Positions 24,231 through 35,900 of a stretch of 64,000 bases of DNA are shown here, piece by piece. Origin of the DNA: Cryptomeria japonica (Eukaryota > Streptophyta > Pinopsida > Cupressales > Cupressaceae); contig NC_081406.1 in assembly GCF_030272615.1 (NCBI RefSeq), positions 214,183,497-214,247,496 of the forward strand. Reading direction: 5' to 3'. The translations under genes and the position numbers were made by a program. The notes beneath the pieces are model-generated. The model was not told the DNA's origin, made no database searches, and saw nothing but the letters and a program-made list of their open reading frames with translations. Each line of letters starts with the position of its first letter. Position 1 is the stretch's first letter.

Positions 24231-25937
24231 TGTTGCAGCCATAATCGATAAAAACCCTCAAAAGAGTCAACTAGCTTATGCAGCAAGAGAGACACAATGA
24301 AAGTAGAAATAAAACATAAGAAGTTCACATAAACAGATCATATTAAATCCTTAGAACTTCTAACAATCATCCAGTTGTTGGCATTCTACACTCACATGAG
24401 AATGGTTGATGTTGTCATTGATGACAACCAACTAGTAACAGGATTCTACAGGTTCACCACCAACTCAGACACAATCTACCAGCACCAACAGACACAACAA
24501 GTTCATTCATCGACATCTAGTTTACACCGGCAACGAAGCATACCAACACTCAGGCCGACATAAGATAGTTTTATTTATATGAATTGTATTGTAATGTAAT
24601 TAATTATTTGTAAACCGACACAATGTATTGTAAAGACTCTTATATGTATGAGATCTTATAGGTCATTTTGATATATGAATAATGATGAGAAAATATACAA
24701 AATAGAAGAAAGGTGATTATGTAATAGATCATAGAAGATAGCGAAAGAATTTTGTAACAAGTAAAGATAGGTTATGTGAGCGAATATCATTCACTGGCAA
24801 GGTTTTTGGTTATGGTTTATGACAGAGCTTAAACCGGTATTGAATCAAGCATTGCACATGCTATTTTGAGTATTACATTGTCTTGGATTTAATTATCCAT
24901 TTTGTAGTTAGTGAGACTCTTTCATTGAGCAGTGTGCTCTAGGTTGTTGGCCTTCCTGCATGTGCAGGCCCCTATTGTAAGTAATATTTATTCATATTGG
25001 CCAGTGAGTAAAAATTATGGGTCACAAATCCCACCGAAGTTTTTCCCTTACTAGGTTTCATCGCCAAAATATCTTGTGTTATGGTGTGCATTTATGTTGT
25101 CTCTGTTATTTCTCTTTGTTGCATATTACTTGTTTACCGGTACATTAATTTGGATTGCAAAGTTACAAATAAGTTCAAATATTTCATAAACCGGTTAAAC
25201 ACAGATTCACCCCCCCTCCTCTCAGTGTCTTTGGGACTATCATTGCATCTAACATCAACAATCATTATATTATCATCAAACAACATCCGGTAGTTAACCG
25301 GTTACATACAGGCTTGAAGCCAGATACAATCCAACTGTGACTCTAAGAATCAACCAGATCACAACATGTGAATCTCAATCCTTACTCTAAGTTTCACTTT
25401 CTCTGCCCCTACAAATGAATACATAATAACATATTTATACCCACTAGAACACATTTGGGTCTGCCTCATAAGATTACATTCACCAATGCTAGAAAATGAA
25501 ATGTGTAATTAGGTCGGCCCTAAGAATTAAATAAATGTTTCCAGAAAATAACAACTAAGTGATGTAGTTCAACATGAAGGCTGGCCACACGCCAAAGAAC
25601 ATCGGCCAAGACCCAAGATAGATCCACACACTAAGAATCGTGCTGGTAATGAAGGAAAACCAACCAGTAAGCACAAGAATTGTCCTGGAACCCAGAAAAA
25701 ATCAATCGAAAGAGATAACTAACCAGAAAAGAACCCAAATGAACTAAAAGTATGGAATCAAGCACATGAAACTGTCTGGAAACCGAAAATAAGATCTGCC
25801 ACAAAGAACAAGCAACTACTGGTACCAACCAGTAAGAACACAAAAAATAGCACAAAGAGATAAACAAGAACACAATTGAAAGGAAATACTTTTGGTTGAT
25901 GCAATATTTCTCATCGATTGGGGATTCTCCTGCATCA
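24231..25937 (-). repeat. 5' LTR of Gypsy B, split by a solo Copia LTR
   Basis: This LTR aligns with 21301-22113 in two pieces, 24231-24375 and 25255-25937. The two pieces total about 828 bp against 813 bp for the partner, so some 12-17 bp of the target appear on both sides of the insertion (CAATCAT at 24364-24370 and again at 25258-25264). Confidence 0.88.
24376..25254 (+). mobile_element. Solo Copia-type LTR in the Gypsy B LTR
   Basis: 879 bp, TGTTGGCATTCTACACTC to TTGCATCTAACA, with the canonical TGTTGG...TAACA ends of the Copia LTRs in this window. Near its 3' end the plus strand has CACCCCCCCTCCTCTCAG, the complement of the G-rich tract at the start of the other Copia LTRs, so it lies in the opposite orientation to them. 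No internal region or second LTR is present. Confidence 0.87.
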
Positions 25938-25942
25938 TAAAA

Positions 25943-26628
25943 TGAAGCGCACTTTGCATGTTTGTGGGATAGCCTTCTCTATGAATTAATGTACTTCAAA
26001 GCTTCACTATCGGTCATTGAAATGAATTCCCTATGTAGAAGATACTATGTCCAATATTTTATTTCTTGAACAACAACATAATTTTTTTATTAATAGTAGT
26101 ATACGTCTTTTTGGCATCATTTAATTTCTCACTAAAAATAGCTACAAGCTTACCTTCTTGGGTTAACACTCTAGCAATTGCTATTCTAGAAGCATCACAC
26201 TCAACTACAAAAATATTCTCAAAATCTAGTAGGGTAAGAATCAAAGCCTCAATTATCTTTATTTTGAGCTACTCAAAACTCATGTCAGTTACCTTGGTCC
26301 AACTAAAGGTCTTTCCCCCTGTGCAATCTGTACTAGGTGCACTAATTCCATTGAAATTACTAATGAATCTCTTATAAAAATTTACCATTCCATGAAATCT
26401 CCTCACCTTTGTGATACTTTGAGGCGTAGGTCACTCAAGAATTGCCTAAAATTTTTCATGACCCATTCTCAATCCATCAGCTGAAATAATACTACCTAAG
26501 AAGACCAACTCAATTTTGCAAAATTCACTATTTTCAAGTTTGATGAACAACCTTTCTTCTCTGAGTTTATCAAGCACCAACTTTAAATTTTCTACATGCT
26601 CTTCCATATTTTTACTATTATAGCATCA
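25943..26628 (-). pseudogene. Gypsy A reverse transcriptase end and RNase H
   Basis: Sense order starts mid-RT: a fragment with KNMEEHVENLKLVL, ENSEFCKIELVFLG, then PTPQSITKVRRFHGM (about 26628-26380). The RT-RNase H junction at 26244-26059 has FVVECDASRIAIARVLTQEG and FSEKLNDAKKTY. A stretch with SEALKYINS runs into the Gypsy B insertion. Several stops and one-base frameshifts are present. The upstream RT including its catalytic YxDD box is missing, cut at the AT-rich sequence that begins at 26629. Confidence 0.88.
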
Positions 26629-26937
26629 TAAATTGTACACCATTAATTGGGTTTTACAATTTCACGCTTAAGTTAGCACCTGCCTTAATGTGTTGCATTC
26701 TACATTTTAAATTCCCTTTAAGCATTTAACTAATCAATTTAATTAAATCTAAAGTCCTTTTTTTATTACTCCATACATCATAAAATTTGGCTTTTAACCC
26801 TAAGTGTGCCCCTTTTTATTTTATCCTTTTATTGAATTAATTCATCAAAACCCTAATTAGGTCTTATTTTGAGGGTAAATGCACAAAGTTGGGTCCCAAT
26901 CCCACAGAAGTTCGTGGGTTGGGAAAAGAGACAGCTA
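26629..26937. other. AT-rich sequence resembling the start of an LTR
   Basis: The sequence TATAGCATCATAAATTGTAC at 26629 resembles the start of the solo LTR at 7145 (TGTAGTAACATAAATCTGTC), and Gypsy A coding stops exactly there. It could be the left end of another LTR interrupted by the 26938-36478 element. I could not find its other end. Confidence 0.35.
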
Positions 26938-27120
26938 GAAACGGGTGCCCGATTTTTACAAATTGGGCACCCATTTCACTTCAGGTGCTTGAAGCATTCA
27001 AAAAAGGGCGCACGTTTTCGAAAAATGTGCACCCGTTTTGGTTGGGGTGCCTGAAGCTAAACAGACGCCCTTTTTTTTCAAATCGACCACCCGATTTTTA
27101 AAAATGGGCACCCATTTCTT
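26938..27120. repeat. Left GGGCACCC-rich end of the transposon
   Basis: A cluster of short, partly palindromic units built on GGGTGCCC, GGGCACCC and TGTGCACCC separated by T/A runs, for example TTTTTAAAAATGGGCACCCA near 27090-27110. Several adjacent units are inverted copies of each other. Related units recur only near 36350-36478. Confidence 0.65.
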
Positions 27121-27460
27121 GAATGTATTTATTTATTTTTTAAACCATTTTCCATCATTTTCACTGTTTCAATAATGGGTAAATGTTTCAGAGGAGCACG
27201 GGTACCCATTTTTTTCATCCCAGCTGATACCCCAGACCATTTTTAACCTCCTTCCAGGTATGTAGTTTTTTTTTTAATTTTCTTTTTTATTTATTTTCAT
27301 AAAAGAATGTTAACTTATTGTTATTATTTTTCATTAAAAAAATGTTAATTTATTGTTATTTTTTTATTTTAGTGTTTTAAAGTTTGAAAAACCATTTTTT
27401 ATTTTATTTAATTTGATGTTTAAAATAGTTTTTAGTTTTTAAATATTACAACAAACATGA

Positions 27461-27972
27461 AAAGTAAAAAATAGTAAAAACTAAAAACCGTAGGAAAAAA
27501 ACAAAAAACAAAAAACAAAAAGATAAACGAACAATAAACATTAGACACAAAAAACAAACAATAAACCTTGAACAGAAAAACGAACAATAAACCCTAGATA
27601 GAAAAAAAAAAAACAATAAACCCTAGAAAATAAACAAACAACAAACCCAGAAAAATTAACAAACAATAAACCCTAGATGAAAATCAACAATAAACCCCCC
27701 TTCTCTCTCTCTCACACATGTATATGCTACCCTCTCTCTCTCAATCTCTCATTACCCCCTCTCTCTCTCTCTCTCACACACACACATTGCCCCCCTCTCT
27801 CTCTCTCACACACACACACACATTACCCCTCTCTCTCACACACATGTTACCCTCTCTCTCCCTCATTACCCTCTCTCTATCATTACCTACTCTCTATCTC
27901 TCATTATCTATTCTCTCTCTAACTTGTTGTATCTCAAATTACCTACTCTCTCTCTGTCTCTCTCTCTCTCTC
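27461..27972. repeat. A-rich tandem repeat followed by CT/CA microsatellite
   Basis: 27480-27690 contains at least six copies of a 20-25 base unit with ACAATAAACCCTAGA in an A-rich setting. 27700-27972 is a compound microsatellite of CTCTCT, CACACA and CATTACC segments. Open frames across it are simple-sequence artefacts. Confidence 0.85.
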
Positions 27973-28447
27973 TATTTTAATCATGCATAAAAGTTTGAAT
28001 GTTTAAATTTATATTTCTAAATGTTGTATTTAATTATAGGATTATTTTGTAAAAGTTAGATGTTTAATTTATGTTTAAATTTAACTTTAAAATGATAATG
28101 AATACGAATGTGCTTTTTTGTGTGTGTGAAAAATAGGGTTCTTAAATTTGATAATACTCTACACTATTAATCCTCACTACTTCCTAACTTAGCCTAATCT
28201 CTAAAGATATACTATATATTTACAAACATGATAACATGTCATATACTTTGATATAATAGTGGAAAGAGAAACCACAACCTGTCACCTACTCATCCAACTA
28301 ATTGCATTGTCACATAGACTAAATACATAGTCAATGTTAGACTTCCTAATGTCAGCGTCCCATATCCAATTTGAGTTTACAAGTCCCGATTTTTTTAATA
28401 ACATGTGGAACAATCCTACTACTAAACTTTCTTCTTTCCAAACTTTG

Positions 28448-28640
28448 TGCTTTGAAAACACGGTTGTTGAAAACATGAATTTTTCTTCTTCTTTTAGATT
28501 ATTCCATGAATCACCAATCATTTTTGTGATCTCCCTATCCTTGCCAAGATGTAATTCTTTCAATTGTTTATACTGCTCAGCAAAGAAAAAATTGTAGCCA
28601 TTCCTTTTTTGCTTTGAAAACATGATTGTTGAAAGCATTA
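28448..28640 (-). pseudogene. HMG-box fragment (captured gene piece)
   Basis: In sense (28638 downward) the frame includes KRNGYNFFFAEQYKQLKEL, then GKDREITKMIGDSWNNLKEE. This is a recognisable HMG box closest in feel to plant ARID-HMG proteins (NGYNFFFAE...IGDSWNNL pattern). Only most of one box is present; no ARID domain is seen. The piece is bounded by imperfect 31-bp direct repeats at 28448-28478 and 28610-28640 containing TGCTTTGAAAACA and TTGTTGAAA. The frame remains open past the box to 28282 without known similarity. It is likely a transduplicated exon inside the transposon. Confidence 0.7.
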
Positions 28641-30225
28641 TTTTTAAATTTGAGGCATTGAGATGCTAGAAATTCAATTCCAACCTAGAGGTAGTATGTC
28701 CATAAAGTCCAATGGATACCAAAGTGATAGATTTCCACTAAATGTTAGCTCTTATTGAAGTAACATTAAGTGTTGTTAAAGTGTCGTAAAAAGTTGTCAG
28801 AGTTTCAACTTGTCATCAAAGTGACATTATTGGTGAAGTATCCCAATTGTTTCTAAAATGACATTATTATACTAAATTTCAACTACTCCTAAACTCCACC
28901 TACCAATGTCGTAATGTGCATCTAAAGATGTTTTTGAACTTAAAAAATATTACACTACATATAAAATTATGCCTCAATGAGAAATAGAATGTCATGTGGA
29001 AAGAATCTCTATATTTAATCATCCATGTATCCCCACATATATGCATTCCAAATATATAACAATTATATCACTATTGTCATCCTAATAATTAATTGAATCT
29101 AATTCATCATTTAATTCATTCTTGTAATGTTTTCCTTGCATTCATTTTTATGTGGATTTTCTTGCCATAATTATAACTTATCTTAACATAGGATTTATTG
29201 AGAGACTTAGATCTCACTTTAGATTTGGAGCTTTGTCCTTTTTCTTATTTTTTCTCTTTTCTTTATCCTTTTATCTTCCTCTAATAACCAATGCATCCTT
29301 TAAAAAAATTAGAGTTTTTTTTTGTTTTAACTCCTCCAAGAGTAGAGAACCTACTATTTATTCAAGTTTCAACTTAGTGTAGTACTAGTAGTTGCGATCA
29401 CTAAATCATCCCATGATTCTAGCAAAGAACACAACAAAGCAATACATGTATTGACAAGTTCATAGATATAACGTATGACTTTAATGGATTTAGTTAAAAC
29501 TAAAAGAGAGTAGTTGAATCAATTCCTATCAAGTTGAAAATATAAAGTGGTAGCCTAATTGAAGATAATTGTTAAATATTGCAAGGGTACTAAATTATAA
29601 TTCCATGGAACTTACCTTCTTTGAAAATATGAACTACACAATGCTACCATTAAACTATGATTAGAAGCCTCTGATGAGTGGATGGTCAACTATTATAGGT
29701 CCCAAAGTACAACTATCATAAGTATTGTAATCATCCATCTCTCTATAACAAACATACAAATGCACCATGATGGCCCAAAATGCCAACTAAAAAAAAATCT
29801 TAATCGATAATGAGCCCTCGGTGGAGTCTAGAGGAGATGATTATTCATTATCTAAATCAGTGGAGTCATTTTATTCATTATATATTCTCTCTCTCTCTCT
29901 CATGATTATTTTTATGATTTTGATGGAACTTATACTAATGCATCTTTAGATGTTAAAAAATATTGTTTGAGTTGCATGGGCATTATGATGTTTTATTTTG
30001 TAGAATATTTCTTATACTTTGATTTAAGTGGATAATATTTCTAAAATGATGCTTATTATTAAAATAGACGCACCTATTAATAATATAGATCTATGTGAGT
30101 TTCCTTTTTTATATTTAAGTTGGTAAATTGTATTTAATTATATGTTTTTTTGGAAGGTGAAATGTAAATTAAATAGTAGTTGTAAATTTTCATGTTTGTA
30201 TATATATGCAGATTACTTTCACATA
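28641..30225. other. AT-rich stretch upstream of the plus-strand gene
   Basis: No conserved coding. A CT run lies at 29887-29900. TATATATGCAG at 30201-30211 could be a splice acceptor, so an untranslated first exon of the 30226 gene may lie here. Confidence 0.4.
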
Positions 30226-32233
30226 ATGGATGAGTTTGAGATAGATGAGCTATTAGGTCTAGTGCCACCTCCACCTCCACCTCCACCTCCACCTCCACCC
30301 GATCACTTGAGGCAGACCATTAGGATTAATATTGATTCTTTAATTAGAGATATCCATACCATTATATGTGAGCCTCATCCACCTCCGCAATTGTTATGCC
30401 TTGCAAATAGTATGCAAGGGATTGTACAGTTTGTACAGGATTTAGATAGTGAGCTAGATAGCTATCGTAGTTGGATGGAGGGATTGCATGCATTTTACGT
30501 TGATGACCTAACATACAAACAAGTCAATGAATTAAAATAACAAAAATGGATTTGAAACAATATTTTGTGAACCCCAAGACAGGTGAAGAGATAGATCCAA
30601 AGAAGCCAAGGATCTCATTTCGATGGTGTAGGCACCCATGCATAGCTAGACACTTTTGGGAGTGGTGGTGGATGGTCTTTGACTACCCGCCAAACTCAAA
30701 TCATGAGGTCCCCATGTATTTTTTAAAAATATTATGGGCTGACTTTGAATTGGGTAAAACACCCAATTACTTTGATATTAGATCATTTCAGGGGGTTGGG
30801 AGAGGCATGTCTCAGGATAGGCCAAGGGCCAAATTGAGCAATAGAGTTAGAAACCATGTGCACGATGATCCCTTTGTTCCTCTTCCTGCACCGGTTGTTC
30901 CAGCACCTTCCCATCATCAAGTAGTGGATTCTTCTCTTGGTTCATTGAGTGCCCTATTGGGCAATTTGGTACATCAGTTGCGTGAGGTGAGGGTTGCCCC
31001 CATCTTAGCACATATTATCATGAGCTATAGGAATGTATGTATAGGTGCACATAGTGAGGCTGCCCCTGGAGGAAATGGTGATTTTGATGATGCTGATGTT
31101 GCCCATGGTGGTTATGATGATGCCGAGGAGGCTGCACATGTTGATGTTGTCTCTTCATATGTTGATCTCCTGTGGGCAGACAATGATAGGCCTACAGAGG
31201 TGCAAATTTATTTATATAATTTATAGTGCAATATTAAATTCCTTATATATAGACATATGAACCATAACATGAGTCAATTTTTTTTGAACAGAGGATGGAT
31301 CATACCACGTTATTGAGGAATCGATATCATGTTACCTCAATACTTAGAGATGTCGGTACCCCATTCACGGTATGCACTTTCATCTAGATACATTATATTG
31401 ATATGCACATTTAAAATAAACAATAAATTTTTGAATTTAATGATGTGTATGATATGTTTTTTCAATTTTTTAGGGTGCTTCATGTAGCATCGAGGTGGGT
31501 AGTTCTTCACGTGACCCGTCGACCATTGAGGCTCAGCCTCATATACCACTAGTATGTTTTTCATCCATTAATTTGCAGTGTTTATATACTTACTAATTTA
31601 TGTACAACTTTGATTCATGTTCATTATTTTTTGCAATTGTAGGCTTTTGGATTGTTTGATGGTGCATCACATGTATGTCTTCACCCATCAGTTACTTTGC
31701 CTGCACATGACAGACCATATGTATGCTTTTCTGTGATAAACTTGTAGTCTATATATATACTTTATAATTTATGTATATATACAAGTTTGATTCATGCTTT
31801 ATATATGTTGTTCAGGTCGATACCACTACCAGTATTGGTATGGCTATGGGATTGAGCCAGATGCAACCATTGACATTGTCATTTGCAATGATGATTAGAA
31901 AAATAATTTCTAATTTGTTTATACTGTGTACCTATCTTTTATAGGGATTATCAAAATTGATGTACAATGTTTTTATTATAGGACTTGACTACATCCACTT
32001 TTCTTGTTCATGATAGTGGACCTCCACGTACCGGTGAGGGCATTGTAGAGCACAGTTGTATGGTAATTTATTTTAAATTTCTAGTATTTAATTACTTTAT
32101 AAGTGAATTATGCAAGTAAATTGTTCTCATGTTAAATATTATTCTAATGTAAAATCTTTTAATAATGTACAAGAGGGTGGAGACACTGATACTGCACACA
32201 CATGATGGTGCATCTAAGGACCACGTGAAGTAG
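30226..32233 (+). CDS. Spliced gene of unknown function in the transposon
   Basis: The predicted start at 30226 reads MDEFEIDELLGLV followed by about 12 prolines encoded by CCACCT repeats. The frame ends at 30540; a second frame opens at 30546 (MDLKQYFVNPKTGEEIDPKK), with a Trp-rich segment RHFWEWWWMVFDYP and an acidic, His-rich tail. A one- or two-base indel probably separates what was one ORF. From 31199 the gene continues through short exons that I infer from GT/AG borders: 31292-31369, 31474-31551, 31643-31720, 31816-31893, 31982-32062 and 32174-32233, all phase 0 and all open. The donor after 31893 is AT instead of GT, and the donor at 31200 (GTGCAA) is weak. The product is not recognised; the two genes sharing one element suggests an accessory protein of transposition. 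Confidence 0.55.
31474..31815 (+). repeat. Duplicated exon-intron modules
   Basis: The introns 31552-31642 and 31721-31815 are clearly related: both start GTATGxTTTT, share AATTTATGTA and TTTGATTCATG in order, and differ by small indels. The exons before them are both 78 nt and share GGTGC(T/A)TCA...ATGTA-like segments. The module is about 170 bp. Confidence 0.7.
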
Positions 32234-32986
32234 GATGATTCATCTCATCCACCTTCACATGGAGTGAAGAGGACTGCATATGAGATGCATGAGAGTTCTT
32301 AGATTATATATTTTAGATCATGTCATGTTATTGTATTATGTTCTTTTTATGATGACACTTGTTATGTTATCCCGGGACTTGTTAGTATGTTATTTAGACT
32401 TTGTTTAATGTCATTTCCCTGTTATTATTTTTTCAAGACTTGTTATTATGTCATTAGGAATTGTTATGTGATTATATATAGGACTTTTTATTATGCCTTT
32501 TTGTTGCTATTATGATATTAGGTCTTGTTACGTGATTTGGCGCCCTCTAGTGATTATATATGTGGTGTTGTTTTGTGATTTGGTGCCCTCTAGTGATTAT
32601 ATATGATCTGTTTATGACTTTATATTTTAACATTATGATTGATCATCTTATAGTGCAATAGTTTATAATTCAATAAAATAATTATCCCAATTTACAATAA
32701 CATCCTATTCTTAAAATAATAATAAAATGAAGAACTTACAATTAATCTATGAAGAGATTATGATAAAATAAATATATCATAAAAAATTAGAATGATTGTA
32801 ACACAATTACAATGTGTATAAAATAACATTAAGAAGAAGATAACTAATACAATGTTGTTTATGAAACCAAAATTGTATCAAATGTAGACAATTACAATGT
32901 TAAAGGGACAAAGAATTTTTTTTATAATAATTAAATATAAAAGAGTTCACACAATTAACACAAACTTACATGCATATAAATTTGAT
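32234..32986. other. AT-rich gap between the two convergent genes
   Basis: It should hold both 3' untranslated regions and polyadenylation signals. It contains a 31-bp direct repeat, GTGATTTGG(C/T)GCCCTCTAG and onwards, at 32532-32562 and 32575-32605, and several looser TTATTATG/GACTTGTTA repeats before it. No coding was seen. Confidence 0.5.
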
Positions 32987-35900
32987 TCAACCTAATGTAC
33001 CATCTGCATCCCCTCTCTTCTGCAATGCGTCTATGATTGCCTCATGCTCTTCAACTGAAAGTGTCCACAATACCTTATTAGCAGGTCTACCTTTGTATCT
33101 TTCTAATTTTATGTTTGTTGCCACCACCAAAAGAGAATAGTGTATAATCTTCTTTTCTGATTGGTAGTCTTCATAAGCTAGTAAGCCATTCCTTCTTGTT
33201 AAATATTTGTGTAGCCATGTGCCAACTACCACAACAGACCCAACTGGGTACTGAAAACCATCATCATCTACTTGATCACATATCAACTTTTTCTTAGGTT
33301 CTAAACATCTAGCTAGCCAATACTCAACCTGCTCATCATTATCCTCAAGTGCAACAACAACATACACGTTCTAGAAAACAAATTTAAGTACATGTAGAAA
33401 TAAAATTGTTATAATTTATAATTCAAATACAATCATAAATTATATAACAATACATAAAAATATATAATTTAAAGTTATAAACAAGAAATTGAATTAAATT
33501 ACCAAGTTGTATAAGGTCTGAAACATGATCATAATCTTCTGATGCAAATGCATGATTTGGGTCTTCATTTCTTCTAACATCTTGATATTGTGTCTCATTA
33601 GGGGTTAAGGATTTGTGTTGCCATTCTTCGACCCATTCAGTATTCTTGCATTCTTCCCATTCACCTACAACACAAAATTGACAAACACATGCAACCTCTC
33701 TAGTCCATATAGTCCAAGTGTTAGAATTAAAACTCTTAAATGAATGCCATCTAGCTAACGCATTCATTGTATCACAATCATATCTTGGAAGGATATTCTC
33801 CTCTTTAACTAGCCAGAAGAAACGTCTAATTGTAGAATTCTGACTTGACCCTATGGATAAAATTGCACTACACCAATCCACAATTGCACTTTGATTTTTA
33901 AATTTAGCATTTTCCTCGAATTTGAGTTGCTCTCTCCAAAGGGATCTCTTAACACATGCACCGGCACCATCATGTTCTCCTTTCCTATGTCCAACCTAAA
34001 AAAAATTCCACATGTTCGATATTAGTTTTCTTATGAATCCTACTCAACCAATAAAACATTCTAGCATTCTTGAATTGCCCTGCGCAATTATCTAACCATA
34101 TTAGATGTTGTGTCAACTGAATTTCTCTCTCCCTCAAATTCTCAAAAAAGGTCTTGAAGCAATACTAGACAAACTCAGATGAGTGTATTTTATTATCACT
34201 CATATAGAAATGGTACTCTCTCAAAATTTTATGATACTCTTCTATACTATCTGGTGCATGCCTATAGACAAAATGGACAAAAATTGATACTTGCACTGAA
34301 TTATAGTATTGTGATTGGACCTCATCTTGTGGTGCAAGTGTGTATTTCTCTGCAAAGCCAATGACCAAAATTATACTACCAATAGGAAATGTATCCTTAC
34401 ATATTCGAAACTGACCATTGAGCCATCTATCATTTTGAGTGTGTTAACATATTTAGGTATGATCTTACTATTAAATTCATTCATAAATGCATGAACACTA
34501 ACTTTTGCAGTGATTATATTGCACTGTCTTCCAACCTTTCCATCCTTCAGTGGATACTCAATAGTTTTAAATCTTTTAACAACAACTAATTGTTGTCCAA
34601 AATCATTTGAAATGTTTTCATGCAAACATTATCCAACAATGCAATATTGCCACATATATCACATACATCAGAAACACATGCATTGAAAAGAATTTTTTTC
34701 TCATTTGGTGGGTTGCAAAACAAACTTGATATAAAGTCCTTTATAGTTTCAGGTGGTATATTTATACCACATTCTTGGAACATTCCATTACTATGCATGG
34801 TAACATGTATATATCAAAATACATCATAATGGTAGTGAAATTGAACATGAGTTTTGCAACAACATGTGACTCTTTCCTTGTTAATTTGAAAATACCAAGG
34901 TTTACACTTTTCAAAAGACCTTTGAAAAATGCTAATAGTCAACACCTTATCATCCAAATTTTTTTTGTACAATTCAGTTTGACTCATGTCCAATAGGTGT
35001 TTTGGATGTGGATCATGAATTTTTAACCCAACTCTTAATTTAAGAACATCTCTAACATTAGATGATACTCTCATATTATCGTGCCAGAATTTTTCGATCA
35101 AAGTTTTGACTTCACCAGTAAGTTTCATATCAGACCTTGGTAGTCTACCACTAAAATTCCACAAATTGTTTGTCGGATCACTTTCAAAATTAGCTCTTCT
35201 TTTTTACAGCTCTTGAAAAAGTTTTACGATGAATATTAAGATATCAACTTATGTTACTCATCATTATTTTATTAGAATTTGTTTGGCTTACTAAATTTGT
35301 TGTTATTGCCCGTCGTGCCACATTTTGATCTTTAGAATGACTTATCTTTCCGATTGTATCAAAGGCGCTAGCAACAGTCGATACAACTTGTTTTAAAGAC
35401 TTGTCTTTCTTCTTGGGTTTGACATAAAAGCCTAACTTCTTCATCACTTTTTGTATTTTAGTCATTTTAATTAGTTGTACCATTAATTGACACTGAAACC
35501 CAAATTTCTTATTATAAAAAAAATGTCTAAACAATCTATTTACATGTGTCCTAATCTGTCTCCATGAAACCAAGCCAGGAAGGTTGTCTAGTACATCACT
35601 TTTAATTTCAAAATTTTCATTCATTTGATTATCATTCAAACATGTTTCATTTTCAATTGGTGTTTCCATGTCTACATCCACATTATTGGTTTCAGTTGTA
35701 GGTGGATTTTCAATTTTATTTGGAGTTTCAAATTCGGTTTCAATTTCAGTTTCAAGTTGAGATCTAGTTTCATTTGGGGTTTCAATTTGGATTTCAATTT
35801 CAGTTTCAACTTGAGTTATTATTTCATTTGGGGTTTGATTTTTAAATGGCATTTGATTTAATAAGTAACCTGCTTCTATTAAATCACCGATTTCTTCATG

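Larger units (their letters stand above)
21301..25937 (-). mobile_element. Gypsy derivative B, gag-protease only, nested in Gypsy A
   Basis: LTRs at 21301-22113 and 24231-25937 enclose about 2.1 kb with gag and protease and no RT, RNase H or integrase. The duplication TAAAA is at 21296-21300 and 25938-25942. Removing the element rejoins the RNase H to integrase region of Gypsy A. In element orientation the LTR starts TGATGCAGGAG, close to the LTR of Gypsy F (TGATGGAGGAG), and the gags are alike. B therefore looks like a non-autonomous deletion derivative of an F-like chromovirus. Confidence 0.9.

Noticed and set aside
27590-27680. CCCTAGA repeats as an interstitial telomere
   Set aside because: Unit is an A-rich 20-25 mer with AAACCCTAGA, not TTTAGGG/CCCTAAA tandem heptamers.
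27677-27990. Two overlapping open frames of 81 and 90 codons rich in Ser, Leu and His-Thr
   Set aside because: They are translations of a CT/CA microsatellite in two frames; no start context or domain.
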